Shown here one piece after another: positions 42,454-52,180 of a stretch of DNA of 64,000 nucleotides (the first letter of the stretch is position 1; each line of letters opens with the position of its first letter). The DNA lies in assembly GCA_963662515.1 (NCBI GenBank), contig OY759675.1, positions 1,426,001 through 1,490,000 on the forward strand, read 5' to 3'. This DNA comes from JAFGDI01 sp963662515 (lineage in GTDB: Bacteria; Planctomycetota; Phycisphaerae; Sedimentisphaerales; SM23-30). Below the pieces are notes generated by a model. It made no database searches, was not told where the DNA came from, and was given only the letters and a program-made list of their open reading frames with translations. Both the position numbers and the translations under genes were made by a program.

Positions 42454-45255
42454 ATGTTAAGGAAACTGGCCTTATCTGTACTATTATTCCCAATAGTTCA
42501 ATCAGTATCAGCGGAGGTTTTTTATAGGAACGACTTTTCAGGATCTGTATCGGATCAGCCAGGTAAGATGGAGATCCTGTCTGGCAGTCTGGATTTTCAG
42601 TTTCAATCAGAAACGGGTGATCGGCTGTTTTTGCAGGATAATAGTGAAGGATTTTCCATTAAGCCGGCGTCAGATATTATTGATGGGAAAAAGCATTCGA
42701 CGGTGTATGTCAGTTTTACATTTCGCAGTTTGAATCAGGGCAATAAAGGCAAATATGGCGGGCTGATCCTTTATAAAGACGACAAAGAGGTGTTTGGTCT
42801 GGGTAATGATTTTGATTCAGATATATTCTCATTCTGGGAGTCTGATGGCAAGGGCATGCAGATGAGTGATACTCGTAAACAGGTTGATAATGCCATTCAT
42901 AAGATCGTTTTACGCATTGATTATCATGATGATGGACCAGAGAGCCTGGCAATTGGCCTTGACCCGTTTGCTAACCGCTCAGAAGTTCGTCAACCCAGCG
43001 GTATCTGGTCAAGGCACCATACGGAGCTTGCCTTTGATGAGATCCGTATTCGTTGTGGCCATGAGAACTGTGCCTATGAATTCGATGAAGTTGTTATTGG
43101 TACTAACTGGCAAGATGTGAACCCGGTAGATGACCATCCGGGTGAGTATATCTCCAATTTGCTGAAAAATGCCGCCTCGGCAGCTGAAAGTGAGATGTTA
43201 TCTTCAAATATAGCTCGTTTCCGACCGGCGGGTCTCAATCAGGCAGATGTTCCTGTGTCTCCGGCGTTTGTAAAGGCATTGAACCCGGTTGGACCAATTG
43301 CTGCTGGCTGGCAACTGAAACCGATTTTTGGCCAGAAACAAGGACGCAAGTTTGCTTATTTTGCCATTGACCCTGAAACGGATCTTTATGCTACTGGCGA
43401 AGTTACCGGCAGTCTGATCCGTAATGGGCATAAAATTGTTCTGGATAACCTTGATAATCCGCTTTATGGTAAGGCCGATCAGCTTTACCAGACGCACCCC
43501 TGGGTGATCGGGCTGCGGCCTGATGGCTCGGCTTTTGGCGTTTATTTTGACTCTACCTGGCTTGCTGAACTGGACCTGCGTAGCGGCATACTTTATAGTG
43601 TTACTGAAAATGCCCCGGCTTTTCCGGTTATGGTTCTGGAGGCGAAAAGCCCGCAAGAGCTTATGACTATGCTCGCTGATCTCATTGGGACGATCTCTAT
43701 GCCGCCTCGCTGGTCGCTGGGTTATCAGCAGTGCCGCTGGTCGTATTATCCTGATGCTCGTGCCCGTGAGATAGCTGATACCTTCCGGGCTAAACAGATA
43801 CCATGTGATGTTATCTGGTTTGATATTCATTATATGGACGAATATCGGATCTTTTCCTTTGATAAAAACCGTTTCCCAGATCCATCTGATACCAATGCTT
43901 ATCTCCATTCGCTAGGCTTTAAGGGGGTTTGGATGATCGATCCGGGTGTGAAATATGAAGAAGGATATTCTGTCTTTGATGCTGGAACCGCAATTGATGC
44001 CTGGGTTAAGACAGCAGAGGGCAAGCCGTTCAAAGGGCCAGTCTGGCCGGGTGATTGTGCCTTCCCTGATTTTACTATTCCGCAGGTTCGAGACTGGTGG
44101 GCAGGTCTGTATAAAGACTTTATGGCCCATGGGATTGATGGTGTCTGGAATGATATGAATGAGCCGGCGGTTTTTGTTGATTCTAAAACTATGCCTGCTG
44201 ATAATGTCCATCGAGGCGGCGAAGAGCTGCCGGCTGGCACTCATGCCCAATATCACAATATATATGGTATGCTTATGGCCAAAGCCTCACAGCAGGGTAT
44301 TATGGCGGCTAATCCCGATAAGCGGCCTTTTGTTCTTACTCGTGCTAATTATATCGGTGGACAACGATATGCCGCCACCTGGACAGGTGATAATGCCTCT
44401 ACCTGGGAGCATCTTCGCTGGTCAATACCTATGTCGATCAACTTTGGTCTTTCCGGTCAGCCTTTTAATGGTCCCGATATTGGCGGCTTTGGCGATAATG
44501 CCACGCCGGATCTCTGGGCGCATTGGATCGCGGTGGGCGCATTTTATCCCTTTAGCCGCGGGCATAGCTCACTGGGTACTATTGACCATGAGCCGTGGGC
44601 TTTCGGCGAGGAAACCGAAACTGCTGCGCGGGTTGCCCTGGAGCGTCGTTATCGGCTTATGCCTTATCTCTATACTGCTTTCCGTAACGCTCATGAAACC
44701 GGTTTGCCGGTAATGTGCCCGGCATATTTCGCTGATGTTACCGATATGGATCTGCGCATGGAAGAGCAGGCTTTTATGCTTGGTTCTGACCTCTATATTG
44801 TGCCTAAGTGGGCGCAGAATGTTAAGTATCCTGCCGGGAACTGGCCTCTGGTTTCGCTGACTGGCGAAGACAGTGCTAAAGATAAATATCAGTGTGATGT
44901 GCATGTTCGTCCAGGAGCTATTGTGCCGCTGGGACCAGTTGTGCAAAGCACAGAGCAGATAGCCGCTGTCCAGAGTCTTTCTCTGATGGTTGTTTTAGAT
45001 GCTCAGGGCAAGGCCCAGGGTACTGTATATGATGATGCTGGCGATGGTTACGGCTATCAGGAAGGTGAGTATTGCCTTACCAGCTTTACCGCCGAAAAGA
45101 CAGATGGTTATATTGTAGTCAAATGCAGCCGGCAGCAAGGCGATCTGGCCCAACAAAAGCGAATAGCAGATATAACCGTTGTTGATGGTAATGGCATCTG
45201 GCATGGCGCAGGTGATGTTTGTCACGAGAAAGGTGTGCAAATAATCAGAAAATAG
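42454..45255 (+). CDS. secreted glycoside hydrolase family 31 (alpha-glucosidase/xylosidase)
   Basis: 933 aa. ATG 42454 with AAGGA upstream. Signal peptide about 1-20. Residues ~22-215 form an extra beta domain like concanavalin/LamG, not present in standard GH31. The N-terminal GH31 domain follows, then the barrel with 'PRWSLGYQQCRWSYYPDA', 'IPCDVIWFDIHYMD', catalytic nucleophile Asp567 in WNDMNEP and acid/base Asp646 in TWTGDNAS. 'FNGPDIGGFGDNATPDLWAHW' supports alpha-glucosidase-type GH31. The C-terminal beta domains end at ~930. It cleaves terminal alpha-linked glucose or xylose outside the cytosol. It is followed by a strong terminator. Confidence 0.92.
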   Translation: MLRKLALSVLLFPIVQSVSAEVFYRNDFSGSVSDQPGKMEILSGSLDFQFQSETGDRLFLQDNSEGFSIKPASDIIDGKKHSTVYVSFTFRSLNQGNKGKYGGLILYKDDKEVFGLGNDFDSDIFSFWESDGKGMQMSDTRKQVDNAIHKIVLRIDYHDDGPESLAIGLDPFANRSEVRQPSGIWSRHHTELAFDEIRIRCGHENCAYEFDEVVIGTNWQDVNPVDDHPGEYISNLLKNAASAAESEMLSSNIARFRPAGLNQADVPVSPAFVKALNPVGPIAAGWQLKPIFGQKQGRKFAYFAIDPETDLYATGEVTGSLIRNGHKIVLDNLDNPLYGKADQLYQTHPWVIGLRPDGSAFGVYFDSTWLAELDLRSGILYSVTENAPAFPVMVLEAKSPQELMTMLADLIGTISMPPRWSLGYQQCRWSYYPDARAREIADTFRAKQIPCDVIWFDIHYMDEYRIFSFDKNRFPDPSDTNAYLHSLGFKGVWMIDPGVKYEEGYSVFDAGTAIDAWVKTAEGKPFKGPVWPGDCAFPDFTIPQVRDWWAGLYKDFMAHGIDGVWNDMNEPAVFVDSKTMPADNVHRGGEELPAGTHAQYHNIYGMLMAKASQQGIMAANPDKRPFVLTRANYIGGQRYAATWTGDNASTWEHLRWSIPMSINFGLSGQPFNGPDIGGFGDNATPDLWAHWIAVGAFYPFSRGHSSLGTIDHEPWAFGEETETAARVALERRYRLMPYLYTAFRNAHETGLPVMCPAYFADVTDMDLRMEEQAFMLGSDLYIVPKWAQNVKYPAGNWPLVSLTGEDSAKDKYQCDVHVRPGAIVPLGPVVQSTEQIAAVQSLSLMVVLDAQGKAQGTVYDDAGDGYGYQEGEYCLTSFTAEKTDGYIVVKCSRQQGDLAQQKRIADITVVDGNGIWHGAGDVCHEKGVQIIRK

Positions 45256-45568
45256 TATGAACAGGCGGTTTTGGTGAGAAAAAGATAAATTGACATTTTT
45301 CTTGTTTTTCGCCATGATTGCAAGTGCTTTTTAAGTAATGATTTATATCTGAACCGCACTGGTTGCTCCAGTTTTATCTGGGGTTACTGGTGCGGTTTGT
45401 TTTTTTAGCAGGTTGTGTTTTTGACATAAAACAGGCAATACTGTGCTGGTTGATGATATTTTAGCCTGTTTTAGGATTATTTGTGAGAAAATTGGAATTT
45501 ATCTTTAAGAGCTGTCATTGATATAATAGAAGATTGTATAGCATGGTATTTTTTTTGTTGAGATAAAA
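45256..45568. other. intergenic region with terminator and sigma-gene promoter
   Basis: 313 nt. It holds the GH31 terminator (45352-45406) and an AT-rich part. TATAAT at 45522-45527 may be the -10 for the ECF sigma gene but lacks a good -35. Confidence 0.55.
45352..45406 (+). terminator. Rho-independent terminator of GH31
   Basis: AACCGCAC (45352-45359) pairs with GTGCGGTT (45390-45397). An inner CTCCAG/CTGGGG stem extends the hairpin, which is followed by a T-rich tract with seven consecutive T at the end. It lies ~100 nt after the stop. Confidence 0.8.
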
Positions 45569-46117
45569 ATGGCTTTTGGCAGTGAAAAGAAATGCGAAGA
45601 CAAAGAGAGCAGGTATATCCGGCTTTTGACCGCAAATTATGTGCGTATAAAGTCGTTTATTTTCTCTATGCTGCCTAATGAGGCAGATGCTGATGATGTA
45701 ATGCAGGATGCCAGTATAACAATGTGGAAAAAGTTCGACACTTATATTCCCGAAACTGATTTTGCTGCCTGGGCTGTTACTATTGCCAAGTATAAAGTAA
45801 TGGAGTTTCGGCGAAGGAATTTCTCTAATAGTATTCTGGTAGATAATGAGGTATTGGAATTACTGGCGAAAGACAATTTACAGGTATTTGAACGCTCTCA
45901 AGAGAGAACAGAAAAGCTGATGGAATGTGTTAAGGAACTGACAGCCGGCGATCAGGATTTTATTAAGTTGAAATATTCGCAAGGTTTGACCCTGAAAAAA
46001 CTTGCCAGTCGCTTTGGTTTATCCGTAACCTCGGCATTCAGAAATAATGCCAGAATACATGGATTGTTGCAGAGTTGTGTGCAACGCAAGATGAGAGTCG
46101 AGGCTGGTAATGTCTGA
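45569..46117 (+). CDS. ECF-type RNA polymerase sigma factor
   Basis: 182 aa. Sigma region 2 at about 18-85: 'LLTANYVRIKSFIFSMLPNE', 'DADDVMQDASITMWKKFDTY' (core-binding), 'FAAWAVTIAKYKVMEFRRR' (-10 recognition). Region 4 is at about 112-172: 'MECVKELTAGDQDFIKLKYS', 'LTLKKLASRFGLSVTSAFRN' (-35 helix-turn-helix). It belongs with the planctomycete/verrucomicrobial sigma-70 subgroup that sits beside FecR-LamG genes. The next gene overlaps its end by 8 nt, so translation is coupled. It probably controls nearby secreted polysaccharide-degradation genes (inference). Confidence 0.93.
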   Translation: MAFGSEKKCEDKESRYIRLLTANYVRIKSFIFSMLPNEADADDVMQDASITMWKKFDTYIPETDFAAWAVTIAKYKVMEFRRRNFSNSILVDNEVLELLAKDNLQVFERSQERTEKLMECVKELTAGDQDFIKLKYSQGLTLKKLASRFGLSVTSAFRNNARIHGLLQSCVQRKMRVEAGNV

Positions 46118-47804
46118 AGACAAATACAGAGAGTTGAGGTTTCTTGTTGGGGAAGCTGCAGAAGGGCTGATCAGTAATGAGCGAATGGCATTGTTGAACC
46201 ACATATTGCTGGCTGATGCTGATGCCCGGCGTTATTATCAGGAATATATATTAAATAATGTTATACTTAGTACCGTATATGGCAATGAGGGAGGTTCCTG
46301 TAAACCGGTATCTGGCAATAACTCTGAGGCAAGGCAGAAGTATATTTTGAAGCTGGCCGAAATTGAAGAAATTGCACCTGAAGTTGAGGTTGATAAGGGG
46401 AAAACGGTAGTTGAGGAAGTGAAGTCTGTTAAAGTAGCTAAACCCAGAAATAAAATATTCCTGCTTTTTGATAAACTAATTTATGCAGCAGCGGTATTAT
46501 TTATTTCGTTCATTATTTATGCTGAAATGTTTTTGCCGGATCATTCTGTGGCAGTGGCTACACTTATCGATCAGGTTAATGTTGCCTGGGGTGGGGATTC
46601 AGCTTCGCTTAATAATAATGCTCGTTTATTAACCAATCAGGCTCCTTATTCGCTAAGTAAGGGTATAGTTAAGATAAAGTATGATCAGGGGGTTGATGTA
46701 CTGATCGAAGGGCCTGCTGAGTTTGTGATCGAGAGAAATGGCATATATGTTGAAGAAGGTCGTATTTACTCTTTGGTATCAAATGTAGGCCGAGGGTTTA
46801 CTATAGATACTGATAGTGCCAGGTTCATTGATCTGGGTACTGAATTTGGTGTTGAAGTATTAAGGTCAGGTGTCTCTGAGCTGCATGTAATTACCGGAAA
46901 GGTGCAGTTATTTGCTGGTGAGGATAATCAAGAGAAGGTTAGTCGGTTAGTAATGCAAAACGAGGCGGTCAAGTATGAGGCTGCAAAAAAAGCATTGAGT
47001 TCGATCCCGGTAATGGCACAGGCTTTTGTTCGTGATATAGACTCAGATGTTGACTTTATCTGGCATGGTCAGAAGTCGGTTGATCTGGCTGATTATGTTG
47101 GTGGTGGTAACGGCTTTGGAACAGGCAATCTCAATTATGGTATAATGATAGATAGTGGTCTGCTTTCTACTATTCCTTTGTTTGTAAAGGAGTATAACGA
47201 TCACCCGCAGGTTAAAGATAATTATTTCAGACCAGTACCTGAGGTTGGTGCTGTTGATGGTATCTTTATTCCAGATGGCGGAACAGGTAAAGTGATTGTA
47301 AGTTCGCAGGGAGATGTCTTCAATGATTGCCCGGATACTAACGGCAGATATTGCGTACCCATTATAAATGGGGCTCATTACGATAAAGATCTTGATGTTA
47401 AATTTCAGATCGATAATCATGATTATGGCACGGATGATAGCGCGGGGCTTTTTTTGCATGCTAATATCGGTATAACTTATGACCTTAACAATATCCGTAA
47501 ACAATTGCCGGAAAGACTGTCATTAACCAGGTTTGTTTCCCTGGCAAGTTCGCCGGATAATCCTTCTGGTAAACAGAGAAATCTGGATGTATGGGTATTG
47601 CTTGATGGAAGTTTAGTTTTTTCTAAAATTGGAGTGTCAACAGATGAGTCATTTAATATCGATATACCGCTAACTAGTGAAAACCGGTTTTTATCTCTGG
47701 TGGTTACCCAGGGTGGTAATCTGCCCGGCTCCGGATTTGAAACTGATGACTCATGGGACTGGCTGCTGTTTGGTAGGCCTGAGCTGACCATTGAAGAGCA
47801 GTGA
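46110..47804 (+). CDS. FecR-domain anti-sigma factor with C-terminal LamG-like region
   Basis: 564 aa. The N-terminal cytosolic segment (1-110) is anti-sigma-like with 'LLADADARRYYQEYILNN', the typical helix of planctomycete FecR proteins. A membrane helix is at about 117-143. The FecR domain is at about 175-275 ('VLIEGPAEFVIERNGIYVEE', 'SARFIDLGTEFGVEV'). The C-terminal ~230 residues are a beta-rich extracytoplasmic LamG/concanavalin-like region. The start overlaps the sigma gene. The layout fits a sensor that binds glycan outside and holds the sigma factor inside. It ends ~360 nt before the discoidin protein gene. Confidence 0.88.
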   Translation: MSEDKYRELRFLVGEAAEGLISNERMALLNHILLADADARRYYQEYILNNVILSTVYGNEGGSCKPVSGNNSEARQKYILKLAEIEEIAPEVEVDKGKTVVEEVKSVKVAKPRNKIFLLFDKLIYAAAVLFISFIIYAEMFLPDHSVAVATLIDQVNVAWGGDSASLNNNARLLTNQAPYSLSKGIVKIKYDQGVDVLIEGPAEFVIERNGIYVEEGRIYSLVSNVGRGFTIDTDSARFIDLGTEFGVEVLRSGVSELHVITGKVQLFAGEDNQEKVSRLVMQNEAVKYEAAKKALSSIPVMAQAFVRDIDSDVDFIWHGQKSVDLADYVGGGNGFGTGNLNYGIMIDSGLLSTIPLFVKEYNDHPQVKDNYFRPVPEVGAVDGIFIPDGGTGKVIVSSQGDVFNDCPDTNGRYCVPIINGAHYDKDLDVKFQIDNHDYGTDDSAGLFLHANIGITYDLNNIRKQLPERLSLTRFVSLASSPDNPSGKQRNLDVWVLLDGSLVFSKIGVSTDESFNIDIPLTSENRFLSLVVTQGGNLPGSGFETDDSWDWLLFGRPELTIEEQ

Positions 47805-48164
47805 TCAATCCTATTTATGTCTCTTTATTGCTATAACCTCCACAAAAGTATATTTTTTCGCCCATTTCTGGAATTTTCGGGAAATTATTGTCATTGCGTA
47901 GTGAAATGTTTTTTCTCAGGCAGCGATAGTGACAGGATATAAGGTGTGAGCTGATAATAGCTGTCAGGCTCTTTGCTGAGTTTGCAGATAAGAGAGCTGA
48001 TATCTTATTCCTGTTACCGCAATAGTGATATGATATGTCTGGGTGAATATTTACGATCTGACAATTAAGTTTCTGTAAAAAAAAGATATCTTATTAAGTG
48101 GTAATTGGGTATTACCTGGATTTCTTTTTAGTAAATGATTATTTTTGGAATTGGAGATGAAGAA
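47805..48164. other. intergenic region before the discoidin/LamG gene
   Basis: 360 nt. It holds an inverted repeat GGTAAT-TGGGT-ATTACC at 48100-48116, ~50 nt upstream of the start, possibly an operator. No gene was seen. A promoter for the ECF factor may lie here. Confidence 0.45.
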
Positions 48165-50129
48165 ATGAAAAGAGGTCGGCAATGGAAAAGGTCAATGCTG
48201 CTGAGTTTAATGATGCTGGGTGCTTCTGCCGCAGCGGCTCAGGCAGATACCAATGTGGCAATCGGTAAAAGTGTGACTGCTTCAAAGGCAGGCAGCAGTG
48301 TGCCGGCAAGCAATGCAGTTGATGGCAATGCTGCTACCCGCTGGTCATCAGGCAGTGCTACAGAAGCCTGGATAAGAGTGGATCTGGCGGGTATTTATAA
48401 TCTTTCACAGGTGGTCCTTAAATGGGAGGCAGGTTATTCTAAAAGCTATCAGATAGAATTGTCTAATGATGATATTAACTGGGTTTCGGTTTATAGTGAT
48501 CCTTCAGGTAATGGTGGTGATGATACTATAAATCTCACCGGTAATACTTTCGGCTCTGCCCGATATGTAAGAATGAAATCGACTTCTGCATATAATTCCG
48601 GTTGGGGAGTATCGCTCTGGGAATTTGAGATTTATGGCGCGCCGGATAATGCACCGTTTGTGACTGTTGATCCTGGTCTTACTTTGGTAAGGCTGCCCAT
48701 TAATTCCATTACCCCTGATGCAACTGTGACTGATATAGATTCAACCAGCTTTACTTATAGCTGGACTCAGGTTTCCGGGCCGGCGACAGCAAGTTTTGGT
48801 GGTACCAATACGCTGCAAGATCCAACGATAACATTTCCAGCGGTTAGAGGTTGGTATGTATTTCAGATTATTGCCAGAGATGACTCTGGACATTATTCAA
48901 AGCCCGTTCAGGTAACGGTTCGCCTGCTTGACCCTGCTTTTGATGATAAGCTGCTTGCTCACTGGACTTTTAATGAAGGCAGCGGCTCGATTGCACATGA
49001 TATTGCCGGTTTTGATGATAAGGGGCTGTTGGGACATCACAACGAAGTTGGCGGTGCTTTACATCATGACCCCAACTGGGTTACAGGCTGGATACCCGGT
49101 GATAGTAATAACTATGCCCTCGATTTCACTGATCTGGGTTATGTTGAAGTTACTCCTGATCCAGTTAGTACTGATGATCCGAATATTGCAAATCTTGATT
49201 ATGGTCTAACTGTTGCCTGTTGGGTTAATGCAAGAGACTGGGATGGTAATCGTCGTATTATTCAGTATGGACTGGGAACAAGTGATGAGCAGAATATTTT
49301 CCGGTTGTTATATGAGAATGGTTCGTTGAAGTTTGTGCCTGACCGCAATGCCTCTGGCTATACATCGCGTCAGGTCTCTACTTCAGTGTTTACCGCCGGA
49401 GAGTGGCATCATGTGGCCGGTACTTATGATGGTAAAACTGTAAGTCTATATGTTGATGGTGTGTTGGCCACTTCGGCTGAATATGCCAGTTATCAGGCAC
49501 TTACTGCTTATGTTGGCCAGACAGTTAGTATTGGCTGCAAGAATAAGGATGTTCCCGAAAGATATGCCGGTGACTATATGAATGGTCAATTGGACGATGT
49601 TCGTCTATACAACTTTGCTTTGAGTCATGATGCGGTTGTTGATCTGGTTAAATTGGGCCAGAATGCTGCCCCAGTTATCAATAATATTTCTCTTACTGAT
49701 ATTGGTCCGGGTAATGTTATTATGCTTACAGGACCAACTACTGTCAGTGTTGATGCTGATATATATGATGCTAATGATGATGTGATAAGTTATAACTGGA
49801 CTCAGATTAGCCCTGAAACACCACTGGTGGCATTTTCAGATGTTAATGTGGAAGATCCGCAAATTACTTTTGCTGAAGTTGGTGTATATAAGTTCCGCCT
49901 GACTATCACTGATGGAACCTTTGGATTAGCTGATACTATTTATAAAGAGATCACAGTAACAGTTAATCAGGCAGATTGTGCCCGGGTGCTGTCTGATGGC
50001 CTGGGGCTGATAGGTGACCTTAACGCAGATTGTTATGTTGATTTGCTTGATTTTGCAATGTTGGCCAGTGACTGGCTCAAATGTAATGATCCTGCTGATA
50101 CAAACTGTAGCAATCCTTACGAACTGTAA
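48165..50129 (+). CDS. secreted discoidin (F5/8C)-LamG-dockerin protein
   Basis: 654 aa. ATG 48165 with GGAG 8 nt upstream; the longer frame from 48135 lacks a ribosome site. Signal peptide about 1-27. F5/8-type C domain at about 30-170 ('NAVDGNAATRWSSGSATEAW', 'YVRMKSTSAYNSGWGVSLWE'). PKD-like Ig domain at about 175-260. LamG domain at about 265-490 ('NYALDFTDLGYVEVTPD', 'WHHVAGTYDGKTVSLYVDG'). Another Ig/PKD domain follows. Dockerin-like C-terminus at about 600-650: 'GDLNADCYVDLLDFAMLASD' with WLKCND. No catalytic motif, so probably a glycan-binding surface protein. It lies downstream of the sigma/FecR pair, a likely regulon member. A perfect hairpin follows. Confidence 0.88.
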   Translation: MKRGRQWKRSMLLSLMMLGASAAAAQADTNVAIGKSVTASKAGSSVPASNAVDGNAATRWSSGSATEAWIRVDLAGIYNLSQVVLKWEAGYSKSYQIELSNDDINWVSVYSDPSGNGGDDTINLTGNTFGSARYVRMKSTSAYNSGWGVSLWEFEIYGAPDNAPFVTVDPGLTLVRLPINSITPDATVTDIDSTSFTYSWTQVSGPATASFGGTNTLQDPTITFPAVRGWYVFQIIARDDSGHYSKPVQVTVRLLDPAFDDKLLAHWTFNEGSGSIAHDIAGFDDKGLLGHHNEVGGALHHDPNWVTGWIPGDSNNYALDFTDLGYVEVTPDPVSTDDPNIANLDYGLTVACWVNARDWDGNRRIIQYGLGTSDEQNIFRLLYENGSLKFVPDRNASGYTSRQVSTSVFTAGEWHHVAGTYDGKTVSLYVDGVLATSAEYASYQALTAYVGQTVSIGCKNKDVPERYAGDYMNGQLDDVRLYNFALSHDAVVDLVKLGQNAAPVINNISLTDIGPGNVIMLTGPTTVSVDADIYDANDDVISYNWTQISPETPLVAFSDVNVEDPQITFAEVGVYKFRLTITDGTFGLADTIYKEITVTVNQADCARVLSDGLGLIGDLNADCYVDLLDFAMLASDWLKCNDPADTNCSNPYEL

Positions 50130-50147
50130 AAACCGTCTTTTTAAGTT

Positions 50148-50181
50148 CAGGGTGAACAATGGGAAACTATTGTTCACCCTG
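50148..50181 (+). terminator. hairpin terminator
   Basis: CAGGGTGAACAAT (50148-50160) and ATTGTTCACCCTG (50169-50181), 13-bp perfect arms, 8-nt loop, followed by TAGTTTATT. Located 18 nt after the stop. Confidence 0.75.
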
Positions 50182-50257
50182 TAGTTTATTAATTGTTATC
50201 TCAATTGAGGTGAGATAATAATACTTTTGCCGAAAGAAGGAGTTGTAAAGAGTAGAT

Positions 50258-52006
50258 ATGACTAATGTTAAATTATTATTTTGTTTATTGTCATTATTAG
50301 CCACATGCGGTTTGAGCTTCGGTGCTGATATTACTTTGCCCAATGACCTTATTGCAGGTTTGCCGGCTAATAATAACTGGCCCGGCAATGAATCTCCTGC
50401 TTGTGCATTTGATAATAATATCAATACCAAGTATTTGCATAAAAGCGGTGTGCCCTCTGGTATTATTATTACTCCCCGGCTTGGTACGGGGCAGGCGACG
50501 GCTACCCGGGTAGAAGAACTGGGTTTTACTACTGCCAATGATGATCCGCAACGCGATCCGCATAGTTATGAATTGTATGGCTCTAATGATGCAGTAGCCT
50601 CAGTGGATGGAAACTGGACCTTGATCAATGCCGGTTCGATATTTGATTTTACCGGTGGAAACTGGCCTCGCAAAACCAGAAATACCACTCCAGTTCGATT
50701 TTGTAACTCTACAGAGTATTATCATTACAAACTGTTATTTATGACTAACGGTGGTGACCCTTATGTACAGGTCGCTGAGATAGAGCTGGTGGAAAGGCCG
50801 ATGGACTGCCAGCGAATAAAAGAAGATGGTCTGTTGTTGTATCATGACCTTAATGAAGATTGTAAAGTTGATCTTTATGATCTTATATTCCTGGCTCTGA
50901 ACTGGCTTGGGTGTAATGATCCTGCCAATCAGAATTGTGACAGCCCTTATCAGGCTTTTCCATATTGGGCTATCGGACCGTTTAATCGCCCAGTCGATGC
51001 CCAGCCGGTTATCAGGCCAAATGCCGACTCAGTATTTTATTGTCCTATGCGGCAGAGAGATATTAACTGGGAGAAGCTCCATACTTTTAATCCTGCAGCA
51101 GTTGTCAAAGATGGTCAGATAAAGGTTATGTATCGAGCTGAAGATGATACCGGGGAAATGGGTGTTGGCGGCCATACCTCTCGCTGCGGATTGGCCAGTA
51201 GCGATAATGGTATTGATTTTACCTTCCGTTCCAGCCCGGTGCTTTTCCCGGCAGATGATAGTCAGGCAGATTTTGAATGGATGGGCGGATGTGAGGACCC
51301 ACGCATTGCTGAGCGTGCTGATGGCCTTTACACTGTAACATACACCCAATATACCGGTGTGGAAAATGGCAGAACCTTCAAGCTGGGCCTGGCCTCTTCT
51401 ACTGATCTGGTCAACTGGCATAAGCATGGTTGTCCTTTTGCCGGAACTGCATTTGAAAATATGCGTATTAAATCTGCTTCGGTAGTACATGAAATCATCA
51501 ATGGCCATCTGGTAGCAGCCAGGATTAATAATAAATATTGGATGTATTTTGGCGAGAATACCGTTTATACCGCTACTTCTGATGATCTGATACATTGGCA
51601 GCCGGTGGTGGGTGCTGATGGTAAGCTCCTGCCTGTAATGAAGGTAAGAAGCGGTCATTTCGACAGTCTTCTGGTCGAGGTGGGCCCGCAACTGGTACTG
51701 ACCCGGCATGGGATTGTCCTGATATATAATGGTAAAAACGGGGACCCTGCCCGAAGTGGTGATCCGGAACTGGCCAAAGGGGTTTATTCATGCGGTCAGG
51801 CTTTATTTGACAGGCATGAACCGACCAGATTACTTACCCGGCTGGATAAGCCCTTCTTCAAGCCAGAACTGGACTGGGAAAAAAGCGGTCAATATGCAGC
51901 AGGTACAACTTTTGCTGAAGGACTTGTCTTATATAATAACCGTTGGTATCTATATTATGGTTGTGCTGACAGCTTTGTCGGAATGGCAGCCTCACCCAGA
52001 TATTGA
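50258..52006 (+). CDS. secreted GH130-like glycosidase with internal dockerin-like module
   Basis: 582 aa. ATG 50258 with AAGGAG upstream. Signal peptide about 1-22. An F5/8C-like beta domain is at about 25-180. A dockerin-like module is at about 183-228 ('HDLNEDCKVDLYDLIFLALN', with WLGCND), then the catalytic five-bladed propeller (about 250-582). GH130-type motifs: 'FNPAAVVKDGQIKVMYRAED', 'GGCEDPRIAERADGLYTVTY', 'LIYNGKNGDPAR' and 'YYGCADSFVGMA'. GH130 enzymes phosphorolyse or hydrolyse beta-mannosides. This one is exported, so a hydrolase acting on mannan-type glycans is more likely than a phosphorylase (inference). The mid-protein dockerin is unusual. Confidence 0.82.
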   Translation: MTNVKLLFCLLSLLATCGLSFGADITLPNDLIAGLPANNNWPGNESPACAFDNNINTKYLHKSGVPSGIIITPRLGTGQATATRVEELGFTTANDDPQRDPHSYELYGSNDAVASVDGNWTLINAGSIFDFTGGNWPRKTRNTTPVRFCNSTEYYHYKLLFMTNGGDPYVQVAEIELVERPMDCQRIKEDGLLLYHDLNEDCKVDLYDLIFLALNWLGCNDPANQNCDSPYQAFPYWAIGPFNRPVDAQPVIRPNADSVFYCPMRQRDINWEKLHTFNPAAVVKDGQIKVMYRAEDDTGEMGVGGHTSRCGLASSDNGIDFTFRSSPVLFPADDSQADFEWMGGCEDPRIAERADGLYTVTYTQYTGVENGRTFKLGLASSTDLVNWHKHGCPFAGTAFENMRIKSASVVHEIINGHLVAARINNKYWMYFGENTVYTATSDDLIHWQPVVGADGKLLPVMKVRSGHFDSLLVEVGPQLVLTRHGIVLIYNGKNGDPARSGDPELAKGVYSCGQALFDRHEPTRLLTRLDKPFFKPELDWEKSGQYAAGTTFAEGLVLYNNRWYLYYGCADSFVGMAASPRY

Positions 52007-52117
52007 TTGCCCAGGCAGCAATTGTCAGGGTTTCTGATAGCGAGTAATTGGTGGAATTATTCAGCAGATTCTATCGACAGTTATTTGTGATTGGAAGTTT
52101 ATTCTTACAATTAACCA

Positions 52118-52152
52118 GGGGCAAATCATATAATTGGTATATGATTTGCCCC
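52118..52152. terminator. bidirectional hairpin terminator between convergent genes
   Basis: GGGGCAAATCATATA (52118-52132) and TATATGATTTGCCCC (52138-52152), 15-bp perfect arms with a 5-nt loop, between the GH130-like gene (+) and the propeller/protease gene (-). Confidence 0.8.
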
Positions 52153-52180
52153 TTGATATTTATTATTATCTTTTTTATTG

